Assembly (NCBI GenBank): GCA_030618505.1
Contig: JAUXDF010000134.1
Coordinates: 1-7,839, forward strand
Origin: Spongiibacteraceae bacterium
GTDB taxonomy: Bacteria; Pseudomonadota; Gammaproteobacteria; Pseudomonadales; PIVM01
Length of the DNA stretch: 7,839 nucleotides
Direction: 5' to 3'
Shown here: positions 1-6,052 of the stretch, one piece after another
Layout: the number at the start of each line of letters is the position of its first letter
Numbering within the stretch: position 1 is the first letter of the stretch
Notes under the pieces: model-generated
The model's database searches: none
Seen by the model: only the letters and a program-made list of their open reading frames with translations
Told to the model about the DNA's origin: nothing
Translations under genes and position numbers: made by a program

Positions 1-341
1 TCAAGCTCTGCGGTATCTGAAGGTTTTAGTTTAAAAAACCAGCCATCCACGTAGGCATCGGCATTAACTGTTTCTGGTGCCTCTTCCAACACCTCATTAA
101 TCGCCAGTACTTCACCCGATACCGGCGCATAGATATCCGAGGCAGCCTTAACAGACTCAACCACTCCAGCCTCTTCACCCGCTGCCAGCACTGCACCTAC
201 CTCTGGCAACTCAACAAAAACTACATCACCCAAAGCACTTTGGGCATGATCGCTAATGCCCACAGTGATCACACCGTCCTCATCCAAAAGCGCCCATTCG
301 TGCGTGGCGGCGTATTTAAGTTCAGATGGCAGATTACTCAT
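1..341 (-). CDS. gcvH: Glycine cleavage system H protein (lipoyl carrier), 3' end outside window
   Basis: GcvH carries the aminomethyl intermediate on a lipoyl arm between the P, T and L proteins of the cytoplasmic glycine cleavage complex. Reading leftward from the ATG at 341-339 gives 113 codons, starting MSNLPSELKYAATHEW, which is the usual GcvH N-terminus. The family signature follows: DHAQSALGDVVFVELPEVG (residues 31-49), then ESVKAASDIYAPVSGEV (62-78), with Lys65 as the expected lipoylation site. The family is about 125-130 residues long, so only about 15 C-terminal residues are missing. The start is supported by AAGGA (352-348) six bases upstream of the ATG. The gene lies 120 bp downstream of the iron permease on the same strand and has a possible promoter of its own. 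I see no glycine riboswitch in that short gap. Other gcv genes may continue to the left of the window, but that cannot be seen here. Confidence 0.96.
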   Translation of the reverse strand, partial: MSNLPSELKYAATHEWALLDEDGVITVGISDHAQSALGDVVFVELPEVGAVLAAGEEAGVVESVKAASDIYAPVSGEVLAINEVLEEAPETVNADAYVDGWFFKLKPSDTAEL

Positions 342-370
342 TTCAGATCCTTTTTGGGTTTTAATAGGCG

Positions 371-399
371 ATTGTACGCCCGAATAACATTACAAAGAG
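371..399 (-). promoter_or_regulatory. Possible sigma70-type promoter for gcvH
   Basis: On the minus strand TACAAT (376-371) matches five of six bases of the -10 consensus. It has CTCTTT (399-394) 17 bases upstream as a poor -35, and lies about 30 bases before the gcvH ATG. The gap 342-461 holds nothing else I can support, and no GC-rich hairpin with a T-run follows the permease stop. Read-through from the iron operon into gcvH therefore remains possible. Confidence 0.3.
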
Positions 400-461
400 C
401 GCATTTTACCTGCCATCGCGCTAAAAACAAACAGCAACAACATTTAGGCGCGGGATCGGGC

Positions 462-2171
462 TTATTGCTGATTTGCCGAGCGGCGAATCAGCACCACCAC
501 AGGCACCAAACCGACCAGTATCAGGGTCAGTGCCGGCAGCGCTGCACGCTCCCATTCCCCCTCCGATGTCATCTCATAGATACGTACTGCCAGGGTGTCC
601 CAGCCAAAGGGGCGCATCAACAGGGTGGCTGGCATCTCCTTCATTACATCAACAAAGACCAACAAGGCCGCCGTTAGCAAGCCAGGGCGTATCATCGGAA
701 TATAAACACGGTAAATAATCCGCCATTGACTGGCTCCCAAGCTGCGCGCCGCTTCCGGAATAGAGGGTTTAATGCGTGAAAAACTTGATTCCAGCGGCCC
801 CACTGCAACGGTTAAAAATCGCACCGTATAGGCAATCAGCAAGGCAAATACACTGCCCAGCAAGATCTGCTGCGGGGGTAAACCCAAAGCGGGCAACAAG
901 GGCTGTATCCATTGCTCAAAATAACCCAGTGGTAAAACCACGCCCACCGCCAGCACTGAGCCTGGCAGGGCATAACCGAGATTGGAGATAAATAAACTGC
1001 CTCTCAGTAGCGGGGAATCATGTTGTTTTTTAGCATAACTCAATAACAGCGCCAGACTGACCGTAATCAAGACGGCACTGCTGGCAAGTACGATGGTGTG
1101 CCAGAACAGAGAGATAAAACCCTGATCAAAATCTTCAAAGCCTGTAGCAAGCAACCAGGATATTAGTTGAACAAGAGGGATCACGAAGGTAGTCGACAGC
1201 ACCAGGCAACAAAATACGCTACAGAGCCAAGCACGCCAACCCTTCAGCTGAAAACGATGCTGTTTTCTTCTGCGAGTATTTTGCTCCAGCCGCCCTCGGC
1301 CCCGCGCTTGGCGCTCGGCAAATAGTGCCAGAGTGACAAATAACAATAATAACGAAGCCAGCTGAGCTGCCGCCTGCAGGTTAAAAAAATCAAACCAGGC
1401 TTTATAGATTGCGGTGGTAAAGGTGTCATAATTAAATACCGCGACGGCGCCAAAATCAGCCAATGTTTCCATCAAGGCCAGCGAAGTGCCGGCAACAATC
1501 GCCGGTCGCGCCATCGGCAGGGCAATCTTAAAAAATGCCCCTTTGGGGCCAACACCCAGACTGCGGGCGGCCTCAATCACATCACTACCCTGACCTAAAA
1601 AAGCACTACGCGCGAGCATATAAACATAGGGATAAAGCACGGAGGTTAAGACCAGAATAACCAGGGTATGACCACGTACATCTTTAATCGCAATCGCCCC
1701 ACCGGTCATTTCACGCAGGGCAGTCTGCACCGGGCCGGCATACTCGAGTAAACCCAGGGCAACAAACGCCAGCACATAGGCCGGCATCGCCAGGGGCAAC
1801 ATTAGCGCCCAGTCCAGCCAACGGCGGCCGGGAAACTCACACATCGCGGTTAACCAGGACAGCGAAACCCCCAGAATCACCACCCCGCAGCCAACCCCAA
1901 GCAACAAAATCAGCGTATTGCCCAGCAAAGTGCCTAGCTGCGTTTCGATCAGGTGTTTCCAGAGTTCGGTTTGATCCGAGCTCCAACTAAAGACAATGAC
2001 CAGAATCGGCATCAACACCAATGCCGCAACCAAAATCGCCAACGCCGTCCAGCCATGATGGCGACGCAACTTGGCAGCCGAGGGTAAAGATGGATTTAAT
2101 GACTGAGTCAAAACACACCGACCTGTAGCCGTGATTGAGCCTGCGAAATCAAGGGGGTTGAGAGCAACCAT
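462..2171 (-). CDS. Ferric iron ABC transporter permease, fused two-domain FbpB/SfuB type
   Basis: This is the inner-membrane permease of a ferric-iron ABC importer: it takes Fe3+ from the periplasmic binding protein and would need a cytoplasmic ATPase. The 569 residues form two homologous halves with about 12 hydrophobic segments (roughly 41-63, 84-108, 119-142, 168-188, 222-245, 268-286, 313-340, 358-380, 396-416, 436-456, 496-516, 543-563). Each half has its own ATPase-docking EAA loop beginning EAARSLG, at about 200-206 and 473-479. This duplicated architecture and length are typical of FbpB/SfuB. The binding-protein gene ends 53 bp upstream, so the two are probably co-transcribed. The start is uncertain. 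The ATG at 2171 has no clear ribosome-binding site and gives about 40 residues before the first membrane segment; a TTG at 2111 (beginning LTQSLNPSLP) would give a more usual N-terminus. The next gene downstream is gcvH, not an ATPase. Confidence 0.93.
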   Translation of the reverse strand: MVALNPLDFAGSITATGRCVLTQSLNPSLPSAAKLRRHHGWTALAILVAALVLMPILVIVFSWSSDQTELWKHLIETQLGTLLGNTLILLLGVGCGVVILGVSLSWLTAMCEFPGRRWLDWALMLPLAMPAYVLAFVALGLLEYAGPVQTALREMTGGAIAIKDVRGHTLVILVLTSVLYPYVYMLARSAFLGQGSDVIEAARSLGVGPKGAFFKIALPMARPAIVAGTSLALMETLADFGAVAVFNYDTFTTAIYKAWFDFFNLQAAAQLASLLLLFVTLALFAERQARGRGRLEQNTRRRKQHRFQLKGWRAWLCSVFCCLVLSTTFVIPLVQLISWLLATGFEDFDQGFISLFWHTIVLASSAVLITVSLALLLSYAKKQHDSPLLRGSLFISNLGYALPGSVLAVGVVLPLGYFEQWIQPLLPALGLPPQQILLGSVFALLIAYTVRFLTVAVGPLESSFSRIKPSIPEAARSLGASQWRIIYRVYIPMIRPGLLTAALLVFVDVMKEMPATLLMRPFGWDTLAVRIYEMTSEGEWERAALPALTLILVGLVPVVVLIRRSANQQ

Positions 2172-2224
2172 TCCCGGATTTCACAGGCTCTATCCAGGCT
2201 ATTTTTCTCTAGTAAGGTGCGCTA

Positions 2225-3268
2225 TTAACGATAGCCCATCCGGTCAATCAACTTAACCGCTTCCACCTGATTTTCTGCTACCGTAGCCAGTGCAACTGGG
2301 TCGGCTTTAAACTCACCCCAGGCCAACACTTCCGCGCTTGCAGGCACCTTTTTATTAACCGGATATTCCTGATTTAGGGAGGCTAACAAACCCTGGGCTT
2401 TTTCATCGCTGAGCCACTCCAGTAGCTTCTGCGCCTGCTCGGGATGTTTGGCATGACGGGTGACACCACCGCCGGAGATATTGATATGTACACCATGATC
2501 CTGCTGATTTGGCCAAAACAAGGCCAGTGGTAAGTTGGCGTCCTGCTTTTGTAGTCGGCCAAAATAGTAAGTGTTTACTATTGTCACATCACACAAACCA
2601 GAGACAACAGCCTGCATCGCTTTGGTATCATTGGAAAAGGGAGATGTCGCCAGATTGGCCACCCAGCCACTAATCACTTGTTCAGTCTGCGTTTTACCCA
2701 GGTTTGCCAACAAGCTGGCAACCAGGGATTGGTTATAGACTTTTTTAGAGGTGCGCAGACAAAGGCGGTCTTTCCATTTCTTGTCAGCCAGATCTTCATA
2801 GCTCAGCAACTGCTCGGGTTTAATCCGCTCGGTGGAGTAAACCAATGTACGGGCGCGAACGGTTAATCCGAACCAGCAGTTTTCAGGATCACGCAAATTG
2901 GCAGGCACATTTTCACTTAAGGTGCTGGAGCTAATCTCACGCAAAACACCCTGATTAGCCGCATGCCAAAGATTGCCAACATCAACCGTCAACAGCATAT
3001 CCGCCTGGGTACTAACACCCTCACTTTTCAAGCGCGTTAACAAAGGCCCGGCCTTATCGGTGATATAGCGGATTTTAACCCCGGTTTCCTCGGTGTACTG
3101 ATCAAACAAAGGCTTGATCAAATGTTCTTTGCGGGCAGAATAAACCACCAGCTCAGCATTTTCGGCCGCTTGCAGCTGCTCGCCGGCTAAACTTGTAAAT
3201 GCCAGTACAAAACTCCAGCAACAGGACAGGGAAAAAACTCTCAAGCACTTTTGAGTGAAACCGCTCAT
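2225..3268 (-). CDS. Periplasmic ferric iron-binding protein of ABC transporter (FbpA/FutA type)
   Basis: This is the extracytoplasmic solute-binding protein that captures Fe3+ and delivers it to the permease encoded 53 bp downstream. From the ATG at 3268 it has 347 residues. It begins with a Sec-type signal peptide (hydrophobic core about 11-28, likely cleavage between 28 and 35). The mature protein starts with ELVVYSARKEHLIKPLFDQY (39-58), the usual first strand of this family, with His49 in the position often used for iron. The paired tyrosines Tyr234-Tyr235 in NTYYFGRL match the Fe3+-ligand tyrosines of FbpA. A longer reading from a GTG at 3280 is less likely, because that GTG overlaps the GGGAG that serves as ribosome-binding site for the ATG. 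A Fur-box promoter lies directly upstream, which independently supports iron as the substrate. Exact iron form (free or chelated) cannot be told. Confidence 0.93.
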   Translation of the reverse strand: MSGFTQKCLRVFSLSCCWSFVLAFTSLAGEQLQAAENAELVVYSARKEHLIKPLFDQYTEETGVKIRYITDKAGPLLTRLKSEGVSTQADMLLTVDVGNLWHAANQGVLREISSSTLSENVPANLRDPENCWFGLTVRARTLVYSTERIKPEQLLSYEDLADKKWKDRLCLRTSKKVYNQSLVASLLANLGKTQTEQVISGWVANLATSPFSNDTKAMQAVVSGLCDVTIVNTYYFGRLQKQDANLPLALFWPNQQDHGVHINISGGGVTRHAKHPEQAQKLLEWLSDEKAQGLLASLNQEYPVNKKVPASAEVLAWGEFKADPVALATVAENQVEAVKLIDRMGYR

Positions 3269-3273
3269 CTCAA

Positions 3274-3278
3274 CTCCC
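3274..3278 (-). promoter_or_regulatory. Ribosome-binding site that fixes the iron-binding protein start
   Basis: GGGAG (3278-3274) sits five bases before the ATG at 3268-3266. The alternative upstream GTG (3280-3278) overlaps this site and has only A/T-rich sequence before it, so the ATG is preferred. Confidence 0.7.
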
Positions 3279-3307
3279 ACAAATTTGTTATATCAAAAAA
3301 AGCATAA

Positions 3308-3336
3308 ATGATAATCATTGTCATTAACAAGCTCAA
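3308..3336 (-). promoter_or_regulatory. Sigma70-type promoter of the iron transporter operon
   Basis: On the minus strand TTGAGC (3336-3331) and TATCAT (3313-3308) are separated by exactly 17 bases. They match four and five of six consensus positions. The expected transcript start is near 3301, about 33 bases before the ATG. The -10 element lies inside the Fur box, the classic arrangement for iron-dependent repression. Confidence 0.65.
3309..3323. promoter_or_regulatory. Fur box (iron-responsive operator)
   Basis: TGATAATCATTGTCA (3309-3323) matches the 7-1-7 Fur consensus TGATAATNATTATCA at 13 of the 14 defined positions. It also contains the perfect palindrome AATGAT-A-ATCATT (3307/3308-3319). 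It overlaps the -10 of the promoter, so Fe2+-Fur binding should block transcription of the iron transporter when iron is plentiful. The repression itself is inferred from the site and its position. Confidence 0.8.
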
Positions 3337-3404
3337 GACATTACTTGTGGTTTATGCCTGTTGTAGAGAAATAACACCAAGATTTGCAGGGAAGCTGAGA
3401 TAGA

Positions 3405-3481
3405 TCAAAGCTTGGCAAAGGAAGAAAGCGGCATCCGCCAGCAATGATCACCAGATCATAATGTTGCCACGTCGCGGGCAT
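3405..3481 (-). pseudogene. ubiH: Probable remnant of the ubiH 5' end (FAD-dependent ubiquinone hydroxylase)
   Basis: Reading leftward from an ATG at 3481-3479 gives MPATWQHYDLVIIAGG, which resembles the N-terminus of UbiH/VisC-type flavoprotein hydroxylases (usual form xxYDLVIIGGGMVGASLA). The resemblance stops at the GGG of the dinucleotide-binding loop. Shifting frame there gives MPLSSFAKL and then a stop (3407-3405), loosely like MVGASLA, which suggests a small frameshift and further decay. About 25 codons are recognisable out of roughly 400 in an intact gene. The position is what synteny predicts, since ubiH directly follows pepP in many gammaproteobacteria, and here only the 156-bp hairpin element separates them. 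The match is short, so chance resemblance cannot be excluded. The remainder up to the iron promoter (3341-3404) shows nothing recognisable. Confidence 0.45.
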
Positions 3482-3635
3482 AATTAGTGCCCATCCAGAA
3501 ACTGGTAGCTTTCGAAAATCAGGTCCGGTCATAGCCAACGAAAATCTAGCTCCTAGGCCTTTTCAAGGCCTTTAAGTCGCAAGATTTGCGTTGACCATGA
3601 CCTCTTTGTTTAATTTCTGGATGGGCACTAATTAT
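3480..3635. mobile_element. 156-bp hairpin element with perfect 22-bp terminal inverted repeats (MITE-like)
   Basis: The ends 3480-3501 and 3614-3635 are perfect reverse complements over 22 bp (TAATTAGTGCCCATCCAGAAA plus one outer A-T pair). Inside, 3527-3546 pairs with 3583-3602 at 17 of 20 positions. The apex is AGGCCTT-TTC-AAGGCCT (3555-3571). The element could thus fold end to end into one long hairpin with an asymmetric bulge (3502-3526 against 3603-3613). It has no coding capacity. The outermost TA on each side (3481-3482 and 3633-3634) is compatible with a TA target duplication, as in IS630/Tc1-mariner-type elements. A hairpin mobilised by a REP-associated or IS200-like transposase, without target duplication, is an alternative. 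The family is not identified. It overlaps the pepP stop codon and the ATG of the ubiH remnant. Confidence 0.75.
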
Positions 3636-4963
3636 CGAACTACTTTTTTCGATCGCATCTGTTTTTCAATAGCCGCTACTGTTTTTGGCGCATCTTCGGT
3701 CAGCACTTCATGGCCCTTGCGGGTAACAACGATATTGTCTTCAATACGAATACCAATACCACGCCATTTTTTGGCGACCTTTTTATTATCCGCCGCCACG
3801 TAAATACCCGGCTCTATCGTTAACACCATGCCAACTTCGAGCACTCGCCATTCGTCACCAACTTTATAATCACCAACATCGTGAACATCCATGCCTAGCC
3901 AGTGACCGGCGCGATGCATGTAAAACTCTTTATAGCTCTCTTTTTCAATCAGCTCCTCAAGCTCGCCTTTTAACAAACCCAGCTTCAGCAAACCCTCACA
4001 AATCACCTTAACGGTCATATCGTGGGGCTGATTCCAGTGATTACCCGGTCTGATTTCAGCAATCGCCGCCAGCTGGGCTTTTAACACCAACTGATACAAG
4101 GCCTTTTGCTCGGTATTAAATTTGCCATTAACGGGGAAGGTGCGGGTAATGTCGGCACCGTAATAATCCAGTTCGCAACCGGCATCAACCAAAACCAGAT
4201 CACCGCCCTTGAGCAAGTCGGCATTTTCTGTGTAATGTAAAATGCAGCCGTTTTTGCCACCACCAACAATACTGTTATAGGCAGGCTGTCGAGCGCCAGC
4301 ACGCATAAACTCGTGGATATACTCCGCTTCCAGCTGATACTCGTGGATATCCGCCTGACAAAACTGCATTGCCCGCCGGTGGGCACGACAGGAAATTTTT
4401 GCTGCCTCGCGCATCACTTTGAGCTCAGCGGCACTTTTGAATAAGCGCATATCGTGCAGGATATGGTCCAGGTCAACAAACTCCCCGGGAGGATGGGCGC
4501 CGGAGCGCACCTTGCCGCGAATCACATTCACCCAGCTCATCACCTTTTGGTCAAACTCGGCATGGCGACCCATGGCGTAATAGACTCGTTCACGCCCCTC
4601 CAGCAGTCCCGGCAAAATATCATCAATATCTCCGATCGGGAACGCATCGTTGGTACCATAACTTTTGCAAAGCCCCTCGGGGCCAGCACGATAACCGTTC
4701 CAAAGTTCCATCTTCGGATCCCTTTCGCGGCAAAACATCACATACTCACCGTGTTCGCGACCCGGTAGCAAGATCAACACCGCATCGGCTTCATCAAAGC
4801 CGGTCAGATAATAAAAATCACTGTCCTGGCGAAAAGCATATTCGACATCACGGTTGCGGATAATCTCTTTGGCAGAGGGCACAATCGCAATGCTGTCGGG
4901 CTCCATATGTTCCATCAACCATTGGCGACGGCGGGCAAATTCTTTTTTACTGATCCGGGTCAT
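3632..4963 (-). CDS. pepP: Xaa-Pro aminopeptidase (aminopeptidase P II)
   Basis: PepP removes N-terminal residues that precede proline from peptides. It is a cytoplasmic dimanganese enzyme of the M24B pita-bread family. The 443 residues include an N-terminal domain (1-175) opening MTRISKKEFARRRQWLMEHM, as in E. coli PepP, and the catalytic domain after it. All five metal ligands are visible: Asp260 (LVDAGCE), Asp271 (GADITRTFPVNGKF), His354 (AGHWLGMDVHDVG), Glu384 (TIEPGIY) and Glu408 (RIEDN). The supporting histidines His243, His350 and His361 are also present. Length is normal. No good ribosome-binding site is near the ATG; the best, AAGGTG, is 13 bases away. Its usual operon partners flank it, ygfB upstream and apparently a ubiH scrap downstream, but both junctions carry inserted hairpin elements. 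The stop TAA (3634-3632) lies inside the terminal repeat of the downstream element, so the last residues may differ from the ancestral end. Confidence 0.97.
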   Translation of the reverse strand: MTRISKKEFARRRQWLMEHMEPDSIAIVPSAKEIIRNRDVEYAFRQDSDFYYLTGFDEADAVLILLPGREHGEYVMFCRERDPKMELWNGYRAGPEGLCKSYGTNDAFPIGDIDDILPGLLEGRERVYYAMGRHAEFDQKVMSWVNVIRGKVRSGAHPPGEFVDLDHILHDMRLFKSAAELKVMREAAKISCRAHRRAMQFCQADIHEYQLEAEYIHEFMRAGARQPAYNSIVGGGKNGCILHYTENADLLKGGDLVLVDAGCELDYYGADITRTFPVNGKFNTEQKALYQLVLKAQLAAIAEIRPGNHWNQPHDMTVKVICEGLLKLGLLKGELEELIEKESYKEFYMHRAGHWLGMDVHDVGDYKVGDEWRVLEVGMVLTIEPGIYVAADNKKVAKKWRGIGIRIEDNIVVTRKGHEVLTEDAPKTVAAIEKQMRSKKVVR

Positions 4964-5007
4964 AGTGAGGTATTGACACCTTAGTGGTGAATAAACAAAT
5001 TGAAAAA

Positions 5008-5180
5008 TTTAACCTAGAAAGCTCAGTTGGGCGCGAAAAAGATGTGCAAGCTCTTGGTGTGCATAGGGAATTTGAAAAAGTCGTGGTCACCTTATTGGTG
5101 ATGAGAGATTTTTCAAATTTTCTAGGTGCGCCAAGAGCTTGTGCATACTTTCGTGATCCAACTGAGTTTTCTAGGTTTAA
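5008..5180. mobile_element. 163-bp miniature inverted-repeat element with TTTAA target duplication
   Basis: The core 5013-5175 is an imperfect palindrome along nearly its whole length, flanked by identical TTTAA pentamers (5008-5012 and 5176-5180). Terminal repeats 5013-5030 (CCTAGAAAGCTCAGTTGG) and 5158-5175 agree at 17 of 18 positions. Further pairing blocks are 5047-5057 with 5131-5141 (CAAGCTCTTGG), 5069-5079 with 5109-5119, and the apex TCACC-TTATT-GGTGA (5087-5101). No gene fits inside. The CCTAGA end and an AT-rich 5-bp duplication resemble IS1380-family elements such as ISEcp1; that link is inference from the ends only. It sits between ygfB and pepP, and the right-hand TTTAA contains the ygfB stop. 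Removing the element and one pentamer would leave a gap of 45 bp between the two genes, typical of an operon. Confidence 0.82.
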
Positions 5181-5791
5181 TGCAGCGGTTTATCAAATAG
5201 CTGCTGTGGTGATGTCGCCACTGCCACTTTGGAATTTTCCTCAACGACACCACACTCCAAATAGATATTCAGCGCCAGTAGACGAACATATTCAACGATG
5301 GCGATGTAGTCGTTTTCGCTTTCCTCATCGGGTTCTTCATCGGCATCGGCACCCGCTTTGGTAATATCCGCCAGATCTTTCAAGGCATCACTAACCACCG
5401 GGGGTAGTTGCCGCGCCGTCGAGGGTCGTTCCACCAAAGCAAAGCCCGCCAGAAAACCCTCACACCAATGACCAATTGCGCGAATACGACCGGCCAGCTC
5501 TTCGTCATCGTCAGGCAGTAGCGGGTAGAAAATATTATCCGCATCTTCAAGCTGAGCATAGGTCACCTGATAGATCTCGACCAGCTCACGCTGCGCCGCC
5601 GCCCCTGGCTGTTGGCTGGAATCGATAAACTCCATCGCCTTGGCAATCCAGACTTCCGGCCCCATACGCAAACCCGCACACAGTTGGCCGGTAAGCATAC
5701 CGTGCAACTCTGCCGGCGGATTCTGGCTACCCAGCTCCACAAACAGGTCACAGATATCATCAAAATACAGTTTTAACTCGGGATCGTTCAT
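5177..5791 (-). CDS. ygfB: UPF0149 family protein YgfB
   Basis: This 204-residue protein belongs to the UPF0149/YgfB family of small, mostly helical cytoplasmic proteins. In Pseudomonas aeruginosa YgfB has been linked to control of the AlpA-dependent ampDh3 pathway and beta-lactam resistance; whether that applies here is unknown. Family landmarks are PAELHGMLTGQLCAG (26-40), the WCEGFLAGF segment (about 108-116), an acidic linker rich in Asp/Glu (about 146-161) and EYVRLLAL near the C-terminus. The final KPLH matches the KPTLH ending of E. coli YgfB, so the TAA at 5179-5177 is probably the native stop even though it lies in the target duplication of the neighbouring element. The start ATG at 5791 has only weak ribosome-binding candidates (AAGATAG close by, AAGGCGG further away). 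pepP follows on the same strand after the inserted element. The usual divergent neighbours zapA and 6S RNA are absent upstream. Confidence 0.93.
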   Translation of the reverse strand: MNDPELKLYFDDICDLFVELGSQNPPAELHGMLTGQLCAGLRMGPEVWIAKAMEFIDSSQQPGAAAQRELVEIYQVTYAQLEDADNIFYPLLPDDDEELAGRIRAIGHWCEGFLAGFALVERPSTARQLPPVVSDALKDLADITKAGADADEEPDEESENDYIAIVEYVRLLALNIYLECGVVEENSKVAVATSPQQLFDKPLH

Positions 5792-5965
5792 TTGCTATCT
5801 TGCCGCCTTAATTAACTCAGCCTGTTTATGACAGGATCGCCTAATGTGTGCAGGAAAGTACAATCCCCTGACATAAAGCTGAATCCAAGTGTTAAATTCT
5901 ACCAAAAACTCCAGAAAACACTATCTATATACCAGCAAGGAGCCGGGAGAAGGAAGGGGCAATCA

Positions 5966-6022
5966 ATGGCCCGACATTACATGGAAGGGCAGCTTGAGGC
6001 AGTGAATCCCAAGCCACATTAA
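5966..6022 (+). CDS. Possible 18-residue small protein, speculative
   Basis: ATG at 5966 opens 18 codons (MARHYMEGQLEAVNPKPH) ending in TAA at 6020-6022. A strong purine-rich ribosome-binding site, AAGGAAGGGG (5950-5959), lies six bases upstream, and a hairpin (6035-6052) follows 12 bases after the stop. The frame stays open upstream as far as an ATG at 5828. I do not recognise the peptide, and no clear promoter is present. It may be chance: the only support is the ribosome-binding site and the downstream hairpin. Confidence 0.18.
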   Translation: MARHYMEGQLEAVNPKPH

Positions 6023-6034
6023 ATTCCATTAAAC

Positions 6035-6052
6035 CGTTTTTAGACAAAAACG
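6035..6052. terminator. AT-rich hairpin, weak candidate terminator downstream of orn
   Basis: CGTTTTT (6035-6041) pairs perfectly with AAAAACG (6046-6052) around the loop AGAC. It lies 11 bases beyond the orn stop on the minus strand. The stem is A/T-rich and neither strand has a proper trailing T-run, so it is at best a weak intrinsic terminator. Confidence 0.3.

Noticed and set aside
342..461. Glycine riboswitch upstream of gcvH
   Set aside because: The gap is only 120 bp and shows no paired glycine-aptamer-like helices; a simple promoter and ribosome-binding site explain it.
240..718. Plus-strand open frames at 240-677 and 473-718
   Set aside because: They run antisense to gcvH and the permease and yield low-complexity His/Gln-rich or Pro/Ser-rich peptides typical of reverse-frame shadows.
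3555..3575. Intrinsic terminator for pepP formed by the AGGCCTT/AAGGCCT apex
   Set aside because: The stem is not followed by a T-run on the pepP strand, and it is better explained as the tip of the 156-bp hairpin element.
3480..3635. Integron attC site
   Set aside because: The ends lack the RYYYAAC and GTTRRRY core sites, and no integron integrase or cassette is in the window.
4973..5001. Plus-strand promoter starting from TTGACA at 4973
   Set aside because: No acceptable -10 lies 16-18 bases downstream and there is no plus-strand gene for it to serve.
4984..5364. 126-codon open frame on the plus strand spanning the 5013-5175 element and the end of ygfB
   Set aside because: It reads through a palindrome and then antisense to the well-supported ygfB; the peptide has no recognisable family features.
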